Source of the DNA: Gimesia chilikensis
GTDB taxonomy: Bacteria > Planctomycetota > Planctomycetia > Planctomycetales > Planctomycetaceae
Direction of reading: 5' to 3'
Length of the DNA: 64,000 nt
Assembly: GCF_008329715.1 (NCBI RefSeq)
Contig: NZ_VTSR01000021.1
Coordinates: 1 to 64,000, forward strand
The position numbers were made by a program, and so were the translations under genes. Position 1 is the stretch's first letter. The number at the start of each line of letters is the position of its first letter. Positions 39,009-48,557 of the stretch are shown here, piece by piece. The notes beneath the pieces were generated by a model. The model worked only from the letters and a program-made list of their open reading frames with translations, did not search any database and was not told the origin of the DNA.

Positions 39009-40178
39009 GTGAGAGTAGCACACATTATCACGCGAATGATCATCGGCGGTGCGCAGCAGAATACGCTTTACACAGTGGAAGATCAGTATCGGGATTACGG
39101 AGACGAGGTTTCGCTGATCACCGGACCGACCACCGGTCCGGAAGGCACATTGATCCCAAGGGCCGAGCAGGGGGGCTTTGACTTACAGATCATCCCGCAT
39201 CTCCTGCGCAGCATCAGTCCGTTGAACGACTGGCGGGCTTATCGGGAATTGATCGCCGCCCTGCGCGACTATCAGCCGGACCTGGTTCATACTCACAGTT
39301 CGAAAGCGGGCATCCTGGGACGCGCTGCCGCCTGGCATCTGAAGCTGCCCTGCGTGCATACCATTCATGGTGCCGCCTTTCATTTCGGTCAGTCCCCTTT
39401 GAATTATCACGCCTACATTGCCGCAGAGAAATGGGCGGCCCGCCGCTGCGATCGATTGATCAGCGTCTGTGATGCGATGACCGACCAGTATGTCGCCGCC
39501 GGTATTACAACGCCTGAACTATGCGATACCGTTTACAGTGGGATGGAAGTCGAACCGTTTCTCACTCCTCCGCGTCCACCAGAAGAGGTCCGGCGGGAAC
39601 TGGGAATTGAACCCGAACACATTGTAATCGGCAAGGTCGCGCGGCTGTTCCATCTAAAGGGGCACAAGTACCTGATTGAAGCAGCCCGGCAGGTAGTCGA
39701 TGCACAGCCACAGGTTCGGTTTCTGTTGGTCGGGGATGGAATCTTACGATCAGAATTCGAACAGCGCATCGCCGAACTGGGGCTGACCGAGAACTTTATC
39801 TTCGCCGGTCTGGTTCCCCCGGAACGGGTTCCCGAACTGATCCATGCGATGGATATCGTGGTGCATACCAGTGTCTGGGAAGGACTGGCGCGGGTGTTGC
39901 CTCAGGGGCTGATTGCCGGTAAGCCGGTGGTCTCTTATGACGTGGATGGGGCGCGGGAAGTGGTGATTCCGGAACAGACCGGTTACCTGTTGCCTGCAGA
40001 ATCGATTGAGCCGCTGGCCCAGGCGTTAACGGAACTGGCGGCAGATCCTGAGAAACGCGCCCGCTTCGGACAGACGGGACGGGAGCGGTTCACGGATCAG
40101 TTCCGTCACGAGACGATGACCCGCCGATTGCGTGAAATCTATCAGCGGGTCCTCGATGATCGTGAGCAAAAGAAGTAG
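39009..40178 (+). CDS. GT4-family glycosyltransferase
   Basis: A 389-aa GT-B-fold enzyme that transfers a sugar from a nucleotide sugar. It opens with RVAHIITRMIIGGAQQNTL (the GG-A-Q loop of GT4) and has HTHSSKAGILGR and HTIHGAAFHFG in the first half. The second half contains GKVARLFHLKGHKYLIEA and VHTSVWEGLARVLPQGLIAGKPVV, which includes the E-x7-E region. The GTG at 39009 is the chosen start, with GGAGG 11 nt upstream. It stands alone after the SPFH gene; the product glycan is not known. Confidence 0.85.
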   Translation: MRVAHIITRMIIGGAQQNTLYTVEDQYRDYGDEVSLITGPTTGPEGTLIPRAEQGGFDLQIIPHLLRSISPLNDWRAYRELIAALRDYQPDLVHTHSSKAGILGRAAAWHLKLPCVHTIHGAAFHFGQSPLNYHAYIAAEKWAARRCDRLISVCDAMTDQYVAAGITTPELCDTVYSGMEVEPFLTPPRPPEEVRRELGIEPEHIVIGKVARLFHLKGHKYLIEAARQVVDAQPQVRFLLVGDGILRSEFEQRIAELGLTENFIFAGLVPPERVPELIHAMDIVVHTSVWEGLARVLPQGLIAGKPVVSYDVDGAREVVIPEQTGYLLPAESIEPLAQALTELAADPEKRARFGQTGRERFTDQFRHETMTRRLREIYQRVLDDREQKK

Positions 40179-40192
40179 TTGGTGACTACTTC
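40171..40192. terminator. Shared hairpin overlapping both stop codons
   Basis: AGAAGTAGT pairs with ACTACTTCT around a 4-nt loop. The stem includes the stop codon of the GT4 gene (40176-40178) and that of the converging FG-GAP gene (40186-40188). Confidence 0.55.
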
Positions 40193-41403
40193 TGAATCAG
40201 CACATTGACACCTTTTTTATTGGACAGCACGATATCGGGCCGTCCGTCGCCGTTGAGGTCTGACATTGAGAACTGGGTGCCGACTCCCGTGTCGTTTCCG
40301 GCTTCAATTTTGTGCGGAATGAACTGAGGAGCTTTGTTCTTTTCACGCTTGATCTCATACCAGTACATTACGACCGGCTCCTTACCACCCGGATCTTTGC
40401 CGTTATGTGCGAAGAAGCGTTTCCCGGTCACCATGTCGTTCTGGCCATCACCGTTCATGTCGATGAAATGCATGGCGTGGGTCTGCGAATAGCTTTTGTC
40501 GATCAGGTGCGCCTTGAACTTGGGCGAGTCACCACCGTCCAGGTTTTCGAACCACCAGACGCCGAACGCATGGGCAGAGCTGCCGATGATGTCGTTGTCG
40601 CCGTCCATGTCGAGGTCCTGCACGTACAGGTCAGCCATCTTTTCCGGGGCTTCTCCGGTCGCGGTGAGATTGAAGGGATGGAATTCCCAGAGGCCTTCGC
40701 CCAGCGTTTCCGGGGCTTCCCACCAGCCGTGGGGGATAAGCACATCCTGACGACCATCGTTGTTAAAATCACCGACCCCCAGACCGTGATAGTATTTGAA
40801 CGTTCCGTTGACCATCGGGTCGCCGGGTTTGCTGATCGGAATGAAATCCCATTTTTTGGTCGCCTGGTCGGGGGAGGGAATCTCAATGTAGCCCATCTGT
40901 TTTTCGGGCTGTGAACCGAAGATGAGTTCGGGTTTTCCGTCGCCGGTGAGGTCGGCGAATTTGGGGGTTTCATTACAGATGCTGTGCCAGATCAGGTGTT
41001 CTTTCCAATGGCCTGATTTGTTCTTCGGGTTTTCATACCAGTAGAACTCTTTGCCGGGAAAGCTGACGTAAATGAAGTCGGTCCAGCCATCCTGGTTGAT
41101 GTCATAGGCGAAGTTGCAAAAGCTGTCGCTGTAGCCGACGCCCGCTACGAATTTCCCGGGCTTGCGGACTTCATGCATTTTCCAGTCGGGGGCTTCATAC
41201 CAGACATCACCGGCGATGACATCCATCTTACCGTCTTTGTTGACGTCAGCCGCGGCAGAGCCTTCCGAACGGAATGCCGCATCGAGTTCCTGACGCTGCC
41301 AGGTTTCCCCGGCTGACAGACCGGTCGTGCCCGTCAACACGACCAGCAGGGCGGCGACAGAAACGTAATTCCAATGACGATAGACTGGCTGAAGCATGTG
41401 CAT
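40186..41403 (-). CDS. Secreted FG-GAP/VCBS-repeat beta-propeller protein
   Basis: A 405-aa protein with a signal peptide (MHMLQPVYRHWNYVSVAALL, cleavage near LSAGET). Seven repeats carry the FG-GAP calcium motif, for example DVNKDGKMDVI, DINQDGWTDFI, DLTGDGKPELI, DFNNDGRQDVL, DLDMDGDNDII, DMNGDGQNDMV and DLNGDGRPDIV. This is an extracellular or periplasmic calcium-stabilised propeller, probably for binding rather than catalysis. Its ATG (41401-41403) overlaps the stop of the NHL gene as TAATG, so it is translationally coupled to it. It is the last gene of the four-gene operon. Confidence 0.85.
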   Translation of the reverse strand: MHMLQPVYRHWNYVSVAALLVVLTGTTGLSAGETWQRQELDAAFRSEGSAAADVNKDGKMDVIAGDVWYEAPDWKMHEVRKPGKFVAGVGYSDSFCNFAYDINQDGWTDFIYVSFPGKEFYWYENPKNKSGHWKEHLIWHSICNETPKFADLTGDGKPELIFGSQPEKQMGYIEIPSPDQATKKWDFIPISKPGDPMVNGTFKYYHGLGVGDFNNDGRQDVLIPHGWWEAPETLGEGLWEFHPFNLTATGEAPEKMADLYVQDLDMDGDNDIIGSSAHAFGVWWFENLDGGDSPKFKAHLIDKSYSQTHAMHFIDMNGDGQNDMVTGKRFFAHNGKDPGGKEPVVMYWYEIKREKNKAPQFIPHKIEAGNDTGVGTQFSMSDLNGDGRPDIVLSNKKGVNVLIQK

Positions 41404-42509
41404 TATTGTTTTCCCGTTGTTAACTTGCGAACGCGATAAGTTTCACTGTCACCAATATAGACATTGCCTTGAGGGCCGACATAAACACCGTGTGGACGCG
41501 CCATGCGGCAGTTGGCGGGATCTCCATCAGGACCATCTCCCCGTTTGCCGTCGCCGGCAGCGGTTTCAATTGTTCCATCTTTTTTACGAATGACGCGGAT
41601 GGTGTGACTCTCTGTATCCGCCAGGTAGATATCTCCATTGGGGGCGACAGAAATTCCTTTGGGACCGGAGAGCGTGGCTTTTTTCGCCGGTCCGCCGTGT
41701 CCCGTATATCCTTTTTTACCAGTGCCTGCAATGTGATGTAAAGTCCCATTGTCCAGATCGATGCGGTAAACCATATTCCCTTCCCGCAACGCGAGATACA
41801 GTGAACCTTTGCCTTTCCCGTCTGCAAAAAAGTCCAGTGCGCGAGGACCATTCAGCGGTGTGCCTGAGACCGGTGCACCATCGGGAGTCGGCTTGCGTGC
41901 TCCCGTACCGGAGAACGTGGACACAATGCCTGTCTTCAGGTCGACGCGGCGAATGCGATGATTGCCGATGTCGCAGATATACAGGTTGTCATCGTTATCC
42001 AGGGCGATCGAATGGGGGCGGGAGAAGGTGGCTTTGGTGGCAGGGCCTCCATCGCCTGAGAAACCTTTCTCACCTGTGCCTGCGACGGTCGAGATTTTTC
42101 CGGTTTTCGCATCAACGCGGCGAACGATGTTGTTGACCATTTCCACAAAGTACATGTTGCCCGCTTTGTCAAAACGGACTTCATAGGGCTCATTCAGTTT
42201 CGCTTCCAGGGCGGGGCCTCCGTCTCCGCTGTAGCCTTTCTTGGTCGATCCGGCGACGGTTGAGATCTTGCCTGTCTCTTCATCGATGCGGCGGATGACG
42301 TGTCCTTTGATTTCACAGACATAGAGAGCTCCGTCCGGACCAAGCGTCAGTCCGTAGGGTTCTCCCACCTGTGCTTTGACTGCGGGGCCACCATCGCCCG
42401 AGTGTCCGAGCTTGCCGGTTCCGGCAATGGTTTTGATGGTCTGTGCAGACAGCGGTGCTGCGGCGAAGCAGAACAGCACGAGCAGGGGAATGATATGCAA
42501 TCGTTTCAT
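41403..42509 (-). CDS. Secreted NHL-repeat beta-propeller protein
   Basis: A 368-aa protein with a signal peptide (MKRLHIIPLLVLFCFAAAPLSA); ATG 42507-42509 with AGGAAA about 9 nt upstream. Six NHL-type repeats of about 55 residues carry the recurring pattern GTGxxGxSGDGGPA, e.g. GTGKLGHSGDGGPA, STKKGYSGDGGPA, GTGEKGFSGDGGPA and GTGKKGYTGHGGPA. It is likely exported and binding. It lies in an operon: 19 nt after the 112-aa lipoprotein gene, and sharing a TAATG with the FG-GAP gene. Confidence 0.83.
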   Translation of the reverse strand: MKRLHIIPLLVLFCFAAAPLSAQTIKTIAGTGKLGHSGDGGPAVKAQVGEPYGLTLGPDGALYVCEIKGHVIRRIDEETGKISTVAGSTKKGYSGDGGPALEAKLNEPYEVRFDKAGNMYFVEMVNNIVRRVDAKTGKISTVAGTGEKGFSGDGGPATKATFSRPHSIALDNDDNLYICDIGNHRIRRVDLKTGIVSTFSGTGARKPTPDGAPVSGTPLNGPRALDFFADGKGKGSLYLALREGNMVYRIDLDNGTLHHIAGTGKKGYTGHGGPAKKATLSGPKGISVAPNGDIYLADTESHTIRVIRKKDGTIETAAGDGKRGDGPDGDPANCRMARPHGVYVGPQGNVYIGDSETYRVRKLTTGKQ

Positions 42510-42528
42510 GTTGTTGTTTCCTGGATGT

Positions 42529-42867
42529 TTAATTTGAAGCGCCCGGCAGGTCATCAAACGGACGCTCCGGGTCATCGTGTTTGAAAACAAGATACCGACC
42601 AGCATTCGGGTTCTGTTGCAACAGTTCTGCCGGCGGGATCAGGGCCTGCTGTCGGGTCTGTTTATCAACGACCACAACTTTTGTGCCCTCAGGGTGCTGT
42701 CCCTTTTTAAAAAATTGTTCCATCAGCATATTATCCGGTTTCCCTGCCGGGTCCACAATGACCACGTACTCTGCAGAAGGCTGAGGCACAAAGGGACGCT
42801 CTTCTGCACACCCGGTGATGAGCAGGCAGAGTGCGAGCAGTGAAAACAGGCGACGCAGGATACGCAT
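42529..42867 (-). CDS. Lipoprotein, DUF1559 operon partner (112 aa)
   Basis: A 112-aa lipoprotein with lipobox ITGC ([20 protein letters not shown]). The mature part has YVVIVDPAGKPDNMLMEQFF and a charged C-terminus ERPFDDLPGASN. It does not look like the carboxypeptidase-regulatory domain seen in the lipoproteins of units C-E. Its ATG (42865-42867) overlaps the DUF1559 stop TAA (42867-42869) as TAATG, so translation is coupled. Confidence 0.7.
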   Translation of the reverse strand: MRILRRLFSLLALCLLITGCAEERPFVPQPSAEYVVIVDPAGKPDNMLMEQFFKKGQHPEGTKVVVVDKQTRQQALIPPAELLQQNPNAGRYLVFKHDDPERPFDDLPGASN

Positions 42868-43781
42868 TACTGGACGCCTCCCATGTCTGCCTCCAGCTTA
42901 TCTTTATTGGTAAATAACACGTTACTGTCCATGGGACCGAACCAGCCGATCTGGAATTTTTTGGGATCCCCGCCGTAGGCGGAAGTACCTGTACCCGACA
43001 TAACGGCTGAGGTCACGCGGCCATCGGCCCAGCCAATATTGGCAACGGTTCCCGTATGTCGGAAATGAATTGAAGGATCGGGCCGCCAGGGGGCCTCTTC
43101 GAAAGTGGGGGTCCAGTTATCAATGAAGTAGGGCGGTTCGATGAAACTGTATTCGATGATATGCAGATCCGGGAATCCCTGGGCCAGTGCAGAATCGGCG
43201 AAGGCGACGGTGCGGGCCAGGCTGCCGATTTCCCGCATGTTGGTGGCGATCATATTGCAGGTGGGATAAGTATATTTCCAGGATGTTCCTCCCAGATAAG
43301 CCTGGTTATAACCATAACCTCCGGTGCCTCCTTCGAAAGCATTGGAAACGGTTCCGTGAGCAGCAAAGTTCCCGAAGGTGGGACACTTTTTGATTTCTGC
43401 ATTCTGTTCGAGGAACGGAGCCAGTGGCCCGAGATGTGCCTGGAATTTAGATGTCGCGTCAGTTGTTGTCCGTTCGCCGTGCCAGCGTTTTTTACCACCA
43501 AAACCGACATGTTGATCGGGTGCCGCTCGGGGCCAGTAACCGCCGCTGGAGTCTGCATACATATGACAGGCCAGTACGATTTGTCGCAGATTGTTTTTAC
43601 ATTGGGCCATGCGGGCCGCTTCGCGCGCCTTCTGGACAGCGGGCAGGAGCAGGGCCACCAGAACAGCGATGATGGCAATCACGACTAAGAGCTCAATCAG
43701 AGTGAAGCCGCGTTTGCGTGCCTGCAGCGCAGATTGAGGAGTTTGCGGGGAGTAAGGTGAGCGGGATTGGGGAAACAGCAT
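42867..43781 (-). CDS. DUF1559 pseudopilin-like protein (first gene of propeller operon)
   Basis: A 304-aa divergent DUF1559 protein. Start taken at ATG 43779-43781 ([11 protein letters not shown]), which gives a 24-residue basic leader before GFTLIELL; a GTG at 43833-43835 would add 18 residues. It keeps the prepilin helix but reads [25 protein letters not shown] where the array copies read AILIALLL, and [13 protein letters not shown] in place of LHNYHDTH. The C-terminal motif is weaker ([20 protein letters not shown]). It forms the head of a TAATG-coupled unit, unlike the hairpin-spaced array genes. Confidence 0.8.
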   Translation of the reverse strand: MLFPQSRSPYSPQTPQSALQARKRGFTLIELLVVIAIIAVLVALLLPAVQKAREAARMAQCKNNLRQIVLACHMYADSSGGYWPRAAPDQHVGFGGKKRWHGERTTTDATSKFQAHLGPLAPFLEQNAEIKKCPTFGNFAAHGTVSNAFEGGTGGYGYNQAYLGGTSWKYTYPTCNMIATNMREIGSLARTVAFADSALAQGFPDLHIIEYSFIEPPYFIDNWTPTFEEAPWRPDPSIHFRHTGTVANIGWADGRVTSAVMSGTGTSAYGGDPKKFQIGWFGPMDSNVLFTNKDKLEADMGGVQ

Positions 43782-43936
43782 TCGTTCGGTTACTTTTTGG
43801 TTGGAGTGAAAGTGAGAATCGTTCAAAACATTCACTCACATTCTAACCGACTCAGGCCGTAAAAGTCTTGTCAGTGGGCAGACTTCAGGCGCAGGAAACC
43901 GATTTTTTCGGGATTACGCAGAGCGAGAGGCGAGAA

Positions 43937-44128
43937 TTATTCCGTTCCGGCGTCGGTCTGGTTCTGTTTCGCAATGATTTCTCGCTCTTTCTTGAGGCAC
44001 ATAAAGATGAATGTCCCCGAGATGGCGGCCTGGGCGATCAGGTAGACCAGAATGTCAGGCCCGTTCAGAACAATACAGGCTCCGAAGGCGATCACGAAAA
44101 GAGCGATTAATCGATGAAGCAGTGACAT
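43937..44128 (-). CDS. Small two-helix membrane protein
   Basis: A 63-aa protein from ATG 44126-44128 (AAGG about 9 nt upstream). It has two hydrophobic helices (LIALFVIAFGACIVL and DILVYLIAQAAISGTFIFMCL) joined by a short loop and ends in a charged tail KKEREIIAKQNQTDAGTE. Length and a coherent membrane topology support a real gene; the function is unknown. It is divergent from the Nif3-like gene. Confidence 0.5.
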   Translation of the reverse strand: MSLLHRLIALFVIAFGACIVLNGPDILVYLIAQAAISGTFIFMCLKKEREIIAKQNQTDAGTE

Positions 44129-44301
44129 AGTCCAACCTTGCTTGAATTCGCAGAATGGAAACGTGTGGCTTTGGTTCTGGTTAAGTATAGTGCTGTATGA
44201 TACATTGATCAATTCAGATTTGTTAAGCAAAACAAGGAACTTTGCTGAACACAGCCAGATTCGGAACAGGGATTTTCCCTATCGTTTGGGAGCAGGAGCA
44301 C

Positions 44302-45120
44302 ATGACCAGCGTCGCGGACATTCAGGATTATTTGATCAATCTGGCACCACCAGAACTGGGCGAAAGCTGGGATAACGTCGGATTGCTGACGGGAGATCCC
44401 ACTTTCAAGGTCGAGAAAATCCTGACCTGTCTGACACTCACACCGGATGTCGCTGCCGAAGCGATTTCAGCCGGAGCGAATCTGATTGTCAGTCACCACC
44501 CGATTTTGTTTCGTCCCGTGCAGCAGATCACCGCGGCGACTGTTGAGGGAAAAATGTTGCTCGATCTGATCCAGGCACGAATCTCGGTTTACAGTCCACA
44601 TACCTGCTACGACAGTGCAGAGCGGGGCATCAACTGGCAACTGGCCAGTCTGCTGGGGCTGGAAAACATCGGGATTCTGAGACCACAACCCGGCCCGGAA
44701 CCAGCAGCAGAGGCGCAGGGAGCAGGGCGGTTTGGTGATTTGCCCGCTGAATTCTCGCTGGCCCAGCTGAATCAGTTGATCAAACAGGCTTTGAAGGTTG
44801 AGAATCTGCAATTTGTCGGAGATCCGGAGATGCGGGTCAGCCGACTGGGAATTGCCTGTGGTGCGGCTGCCGAATTCCTGAAAGACGCACACAAACATGA
44901 ATGCCAGGCGCTATTAACAGGAGAAGCCCGGTTTCATGCCTGCCTGGAGGCCCGTTCCCGCGGGATGGCACTGATTCTGCCGGGGCATTACGCGACTGAA
45001 CGTCCCGCGATGGAGCAGATGGCCGAACTCCTGCAGGCGCAGTTCGGGGATCTGAAAATCTGGGCCAGCGAAGTGGAATCGGATCCACTCGGCTGGGACT
45101 GTGACGGAGAGTCGACCTGA
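44302..45120 (+). CDS. Nif3-like dinuclear metal centre protein
   Basis: A 272-aa protein of the Nif3/YbgI family (hexameric ring with a two-metal site). Start ATG 44302 with GGAG upstream, giving the usual TSVADIQDYLINLAPPELGESWDNVGL opening, of which ESWDNVGL is the key block. Metal-ligand motifs VSHHPILF and STHxxxD-like YSPHTCYDSA are visible, along with the C-terminal LLTGEARFHACLEA and ILPGHYATERPAM (H/E ligands). Biochemical function is not settled; members have been proposed to act as GTP cyclohydrolase-like or nuclease-related proteins. It is separated by 209 nt from lysS. Confidence 0.87.
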   Translation: MTSVADIQDYLINLAPPELGESWDNVGLLTGDPTFKVEKILTCLTLTPDVAAEAISAGANLIVSHHPILFRPVQQITAATVEGKMLLDLIQARISVYSPHTCYDSAERGINWQLASLLGLENIGILRPQPGPEPAAEAQGAGRFGDLPAEFSLAQLNQLIKQALKVENLQFVGDPEMRVSRLGIACGAAAEFLKDAHKHECQALLTGEARFHACLEARSRGMALILPGHYATERPAMEQMAELLQAQFGDLKIWASEVESDPLGWDCDGEST

Positions 45121-45328
45121 CAGAAGTGACTGATTTCGGTCGTTCCCAGTGGTGGTTTGTATATTCGGAGTGGGTTGCCATTGACCTGATCGGCAGATTT
45201 CGCCATTATCCCACCTCTCTCTGTCGTACAAATTCTCTTATTTGACACACTTGATGAACGGAAAACCGCTCGCGTGTGTCCTGATATCAGTAAAACTCGC
45301 TTACATAGACCCAAGTAATTTAATTTCA

Positions 45329-46810
45329 ATGTCCAAAGAGAAAACCAACCGTTTTGAAGCAGAACGGATCAAAAAATTAGAGAAAATTCAGTCTCTGGGA
45401 CTCGATCCCTGGGGGCAGCGGTTTGACGGTCATATTCCGATTGCAGACGCTCGCGAACAGGCTCCCGCGGAATCGGGCGTTGATGGCGAAGACGTGCGGA
45501 TCGCCGGGCGGATCATGCTGCGGCGCAAAGCCGGTAAACTGCGGTTTTACGATATCAAAGACTGGACTGGAAAAATTCAGCTGCTGTTCTCGCGGGGCGA
45601 CCTGAGCGAAGAACAGTGGGAGCTGATGGGCCAGCTCGACCTGGGCGACCTGATCGGCGTCGATGGCTGTCTGCGTCGGACTGAAACCGGAGAAATCTCC
45701 GTGTTCGTTAAAGAGCTGACGGTGCTCTGTAAATCGCTGGCGCAGCCTCCGGAAAAACATCACAGTGTCAAAGACGTCGAACTGCTGCTGAGACAGCGTT
45801 CGCTCGATCTGATCTACACCGAAGGCGTGCTGGAAAAGATGCTGAAGCGGAGTCAGATCATCGATTCCGTCCGTCAGACACTTCGCAGTCATAAGTTTCA
45901 TGAGGTGGAAACACCGGTGCTGCATGCAGTTGCCGGTGGTGCAGCGGCGCGGCCCTTCATTACACATCATAATACGCTGGACATCGAGCTTTACATGCGG
46001 ATCGCCCTCGAACTGCATCTTAAGCGACTGATGGTCGGTGGCGTAGAACGTGTGTATGAAATCGGGCGGGTGTTCCGCAATGAAGGGATTGACGCCACTC
46101 ATAATCCCGAATTCACCATGATCGAAATTTACCAGGCGTACGGTAATTACGAAACGATGATGGATTTGACTGAAGCCATCGTCACCGACGCCGTCAAAAC
46201 GATCAGCGATACCATGGTACTGCCTTGGGGCGAAGACAAGACCATCGACTTCAGTGGTCCCTGGGAACGAAAAAAGTACCACGACCTGGTTCGCGAGCAT
46301 GCAGGCTGTGATCCCCACGATCCGGCTGCAGTAGCAGCGGTTGCGAAGCAGCATGGCATTGATACAGAGAATGTGCACCCGGATGTGGTGCTCAATGAAG
46401 TGTTTGAAGCAACCTGCGAAGAACATCTGACCGGTCCGGTTTTCGTGATCGACTACCCGGCTTCCATTTGTCCGCTGACCAAGCGACAGAAGGACAACCC
46501 GGAGATCGCAGAGCGGTTTGAGCTGTTTGTCCACGGTATGGAACTGGCCAACGCTTATACCGAGCTGAACGATCCCCTGCTGCAGGAAGAACTGTTTAAA
46601 ACACAGCTGTCGGGACTTTCCGAAGAAGACTCGATGGCAAAAATGGATACAGATTTTATTAAGGCGTTGAAAGTCGGTATGCCGCCGGCCGGAGGATTGG
46701 GAATTGGCATTGATCGCCTCGTCATGTTGTTGACCAACAGTCACAGCATTCGCGATGTGATCTACTTCCCGCTGCTCCGACCCGAAGGACAGCCGGCACC
46801 GAAAGAGTAA
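45329..46810 (+). CDS. lysS: Class II lysyl-tRNA synthetase
   Basis: A 493-aa cytosolic enzyme that charges tRNA-Lys with lysine, using ATP. ATG 45329 gives the normal N-terminus ([20 protein letters not shown]). An OB-fold anticodon-binding domain (about 55-170) is followed by the class II core. Motif 1 is [21 protein letters not shown], motif 2 [15 protein letters not shown] and motif 3 [13 protein letters not shown]. The Lys-specific [21 protein letters not shown] is also seen. Length is standard. The start-proximal region lacks a strong ribosome binding site. Confidence 0.95.
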   Translation: MSKEKTNRFEAERIKKLEKIQSLGLDPWGQRFDGHIPIADAREQAPAESGVDGEDVRIAGRIMLRRKAGKLRFYDIKDWTGKIQLLFSRGDLSEEQWELMGQLDLGDLIGVDGCLRRTETGEISVFVKELTVLCKSLAQPPEKHHSVKDVELLLRQRSLDLIYTEGVLEKMLKRSQIIDSVRQTLRSHKFHEVETPVLHAVAGGAAARPFITHHNTLDIELYMRIALELHLKRLMVGGVERVYEIGRVFRNEGIDATHNPEFTMIEIYQAYGNYETMMDLTEAIVTDAVKTISDTMVLPWGEDKTIDFSGPWERKKYHDLVREHAGCDPHDPAAVAAVAKQHGIDTENVHPDVVLNEVFEATCEEHLTGPVFVIDYPASICPLTKRQKDNPEIAERFELFVHGMELANAYTELNDPLLQEELFKTQLSGLSEEDSMAKMDTDFIKALKVGMPPAGGLGIGIDRLVMLLTNSHSIRDVIYFPLLRPEGQPAPKE

Positions 46811-46874
46811 ACCAGGGATGTGACCGGCATCAGCGGATTGAGTGCCGGCGAGAACCAGCCAAAGGATTGGCCCG

Positions 46875-48479
46875 ATGTATAAATCATTACTTTGCCTGCG
46901 ATATTTGAAAACGCGCTACATTGCGCTGGCCAGCATCATCAGTATGACGCTTGGTGTCGCGACGATGATTGTCGTCAATAGCGTCATGGATGGTTTCAGC
47001 ACCGACATGCGAACCCGCTTGCGGGGGATCCTGGCGGATGTCATCGTGGAAACCAACTCGCTTGATGGCGAAGAGAACACGCAGGAGCTTAAAGACCGCA
47101 TTCAACGCGCGGTGGGTAACGACATCGAAGGCATGACAGCCACGGTGGAAATTTACGCTATGCTCAGCGTGCAGTACGGTTCCCAGTGGCAGAGTAAGCC
47201 GGTCACCCTGATCGGTATCGACCCGGCGACGAAAGCCACGGTCGGTCCGCTGGCCAAATACCTGATGCATACCAAAGAGGGGACGGTACCTGACTGGAAT
47301 CTGTCTCCCGAGGCGATGGCCTACCGTAAAGAGTGGACCACCCGGGCTCAGTGGATGGTCGATCGCTGGAATCACAATCCCCCACCACTGGAAGAAGCAG
47401 ATGAGGGCAACGAGCAGGTCTCCTTCGAGGAGTCCGTCCCCCTCGAGCCGGAACCGGAACCGAAGTTTGCGCAGGATTCCGGAGAGTCCCCCTTCGATGC
47501 GGCTGCCGAGTCAAAGGACAGTGCACCCCAGTTTGCAGAGCAACCGGGGAAAGCCATCAATCCCTTCAGCCAGTTCGATAAAAAAGAAGATCGGGATCCG
47601 AGCGAACCTTTGAAGGCCCGCGTCTATATTGGTTACGGTCTGGTGAGTTTCCCTTACGAAGATCCGGAGACCGGCGAAACGAAAATGTTTCAGATCGTCA
47701 AACCGGGTGATGATATCAAAATCAGTACCGTCACCGCCGGACATCCACCGGAGCCAACACACTTTAATGCGACCGTGGTCGACCTGTTTAAGAGTGACAT
47801 GAGCGAGCACGACAGCAGCCTGGTGTTCTGCAACCTGGAATACCTGCAGGAAGCCCGCGGGATGATTTCTCCTGAGAGCGGCGAACGGTCGATTACATCG
47901 ATTCAGATCAAGCTGAAAAACCAGGACGATGCGGCGATGGTCGTCAGCAAGCTGGAAGAAGCCCTGCCTGCCAGTCAGTTCAGGATACGTACCTGGGAAG
48001 ACAAGCAGGGACCACTGCTGGCCGCTGTAGAAGTGGAATCGGCGATTCTGAATGTGCTGCTGTTCCTGATTATTGCCGTTGCCGGTTTCGGCATCCTGGC
48101 GATCTTCTTCATGATCACGATTGAGAAGACTCGTGATATCGGCATTCTCAAAGCGCTGGGTGCCAGCTCGAATGGTATCATGTCAATCTTTCTGTCTTAC
48201 GGCCTGGCATTAGGTCTGGTGGGCAGTGGTGTCGGTGTGATCGTGGGGCTGCTGTTTGTTGAATATATCAATGAGATAGAAGGGTTTATCACGTGGCTCA
48301 CCGGGAGGAAGGTCTTCGATCAGCGGATCTATTACTTCCCGGAAATTTCGACGCACGTCGAGCCGATGATGGTCTTCTGGGTGGCGGTCGGTGCGATGGT
48401 GATCGCGGTTCTGGCAAGTATTCTGCCGGCCCGCAAAGCGGCCCGCTTCCATCCGGTCGAGTCGCTGCGTTACGAATAG
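46875..48479 (+). CDS. ABC transporter permease, LolC/LolE-MacB-like
   Basis: A 534-aa inner-membrane protein. ATG 46875 with AAAGGA upstream. One membrane helix near the start (YIALASIISMTLGVATMIVV) is followed by a large periplasmic region, then three C-terminal helices, as in FtsX/MacB/LolC permeases. The end has the PARKAARFHPVESLRYE motif. The periplasmic part contains an unusual acidic, proline-rich stretch at about 163-245 (PPPLEEADEGNEQ and PLEPEPEPKFAQ), which makes the protein longer than the usual 400 or so residues. It is paired with the ATP-binding gene 78 nt downstream, so the two likely form a lipoprotein-release or export system. Confidence 0.82.
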   Translation: MYKSLLCLRYLKTRYIALASIISMTLGVATMIVVNSVMDGFSTDMRTRLRGILADVIVETNSLDGEENTQELKDRIQRAVGNDIEGMTATVEIYAMLSVQYGSQWQSKPVTLIGIDPATKATVGPLAKYLMHTKEGTVPDWNLSPEAMAYRKEWTTRAQWMVDRWNHNPPPLEEADEGNEQVSFEESVPLEPEPEPKFAQDSGESPFDAAAESKDSAPQFAEQPGKAINPFSQFDKKEDRDPSEPLKARVYIGYGLVSFPYEDPETGETKMFQIVKPGDDIKISTVTAGHPPEPTHFNATVVDLFKSDMSEHDSSLVFCNLEYLQEARGMISPESGERSITSIQIKLKNQDDAAMVVSKLEEALPASQFRIRTWEDKQGPLLAAVEVESAILNVLLFLIIAVAGFGILAIFFMITIEKTRDIGILKALGASSNGIMSIFLSYGLALGLVGSGVGVIVGLLFVEYINEIEGFITWLTGRKVFDQRIYYFPEISTHVEPMMVFWVAVGAMVIAVLASILPARKAARFHPVESLRYE

Positions 48480-48557
48480 CCGATGGTTGACTTCCCCTTC
48501 AGTCCGTGACAGGTTCTGAACCAGAGTTACTAATCCGTTTTAATCGAGTATGAACTC

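Noticed and set aside
45377-46744. A 455-codon frame antisense to lysS
   Set aside because: It is a mirror of lysS codon usage. lysS has all class II motifs, so this frame is not a gene.
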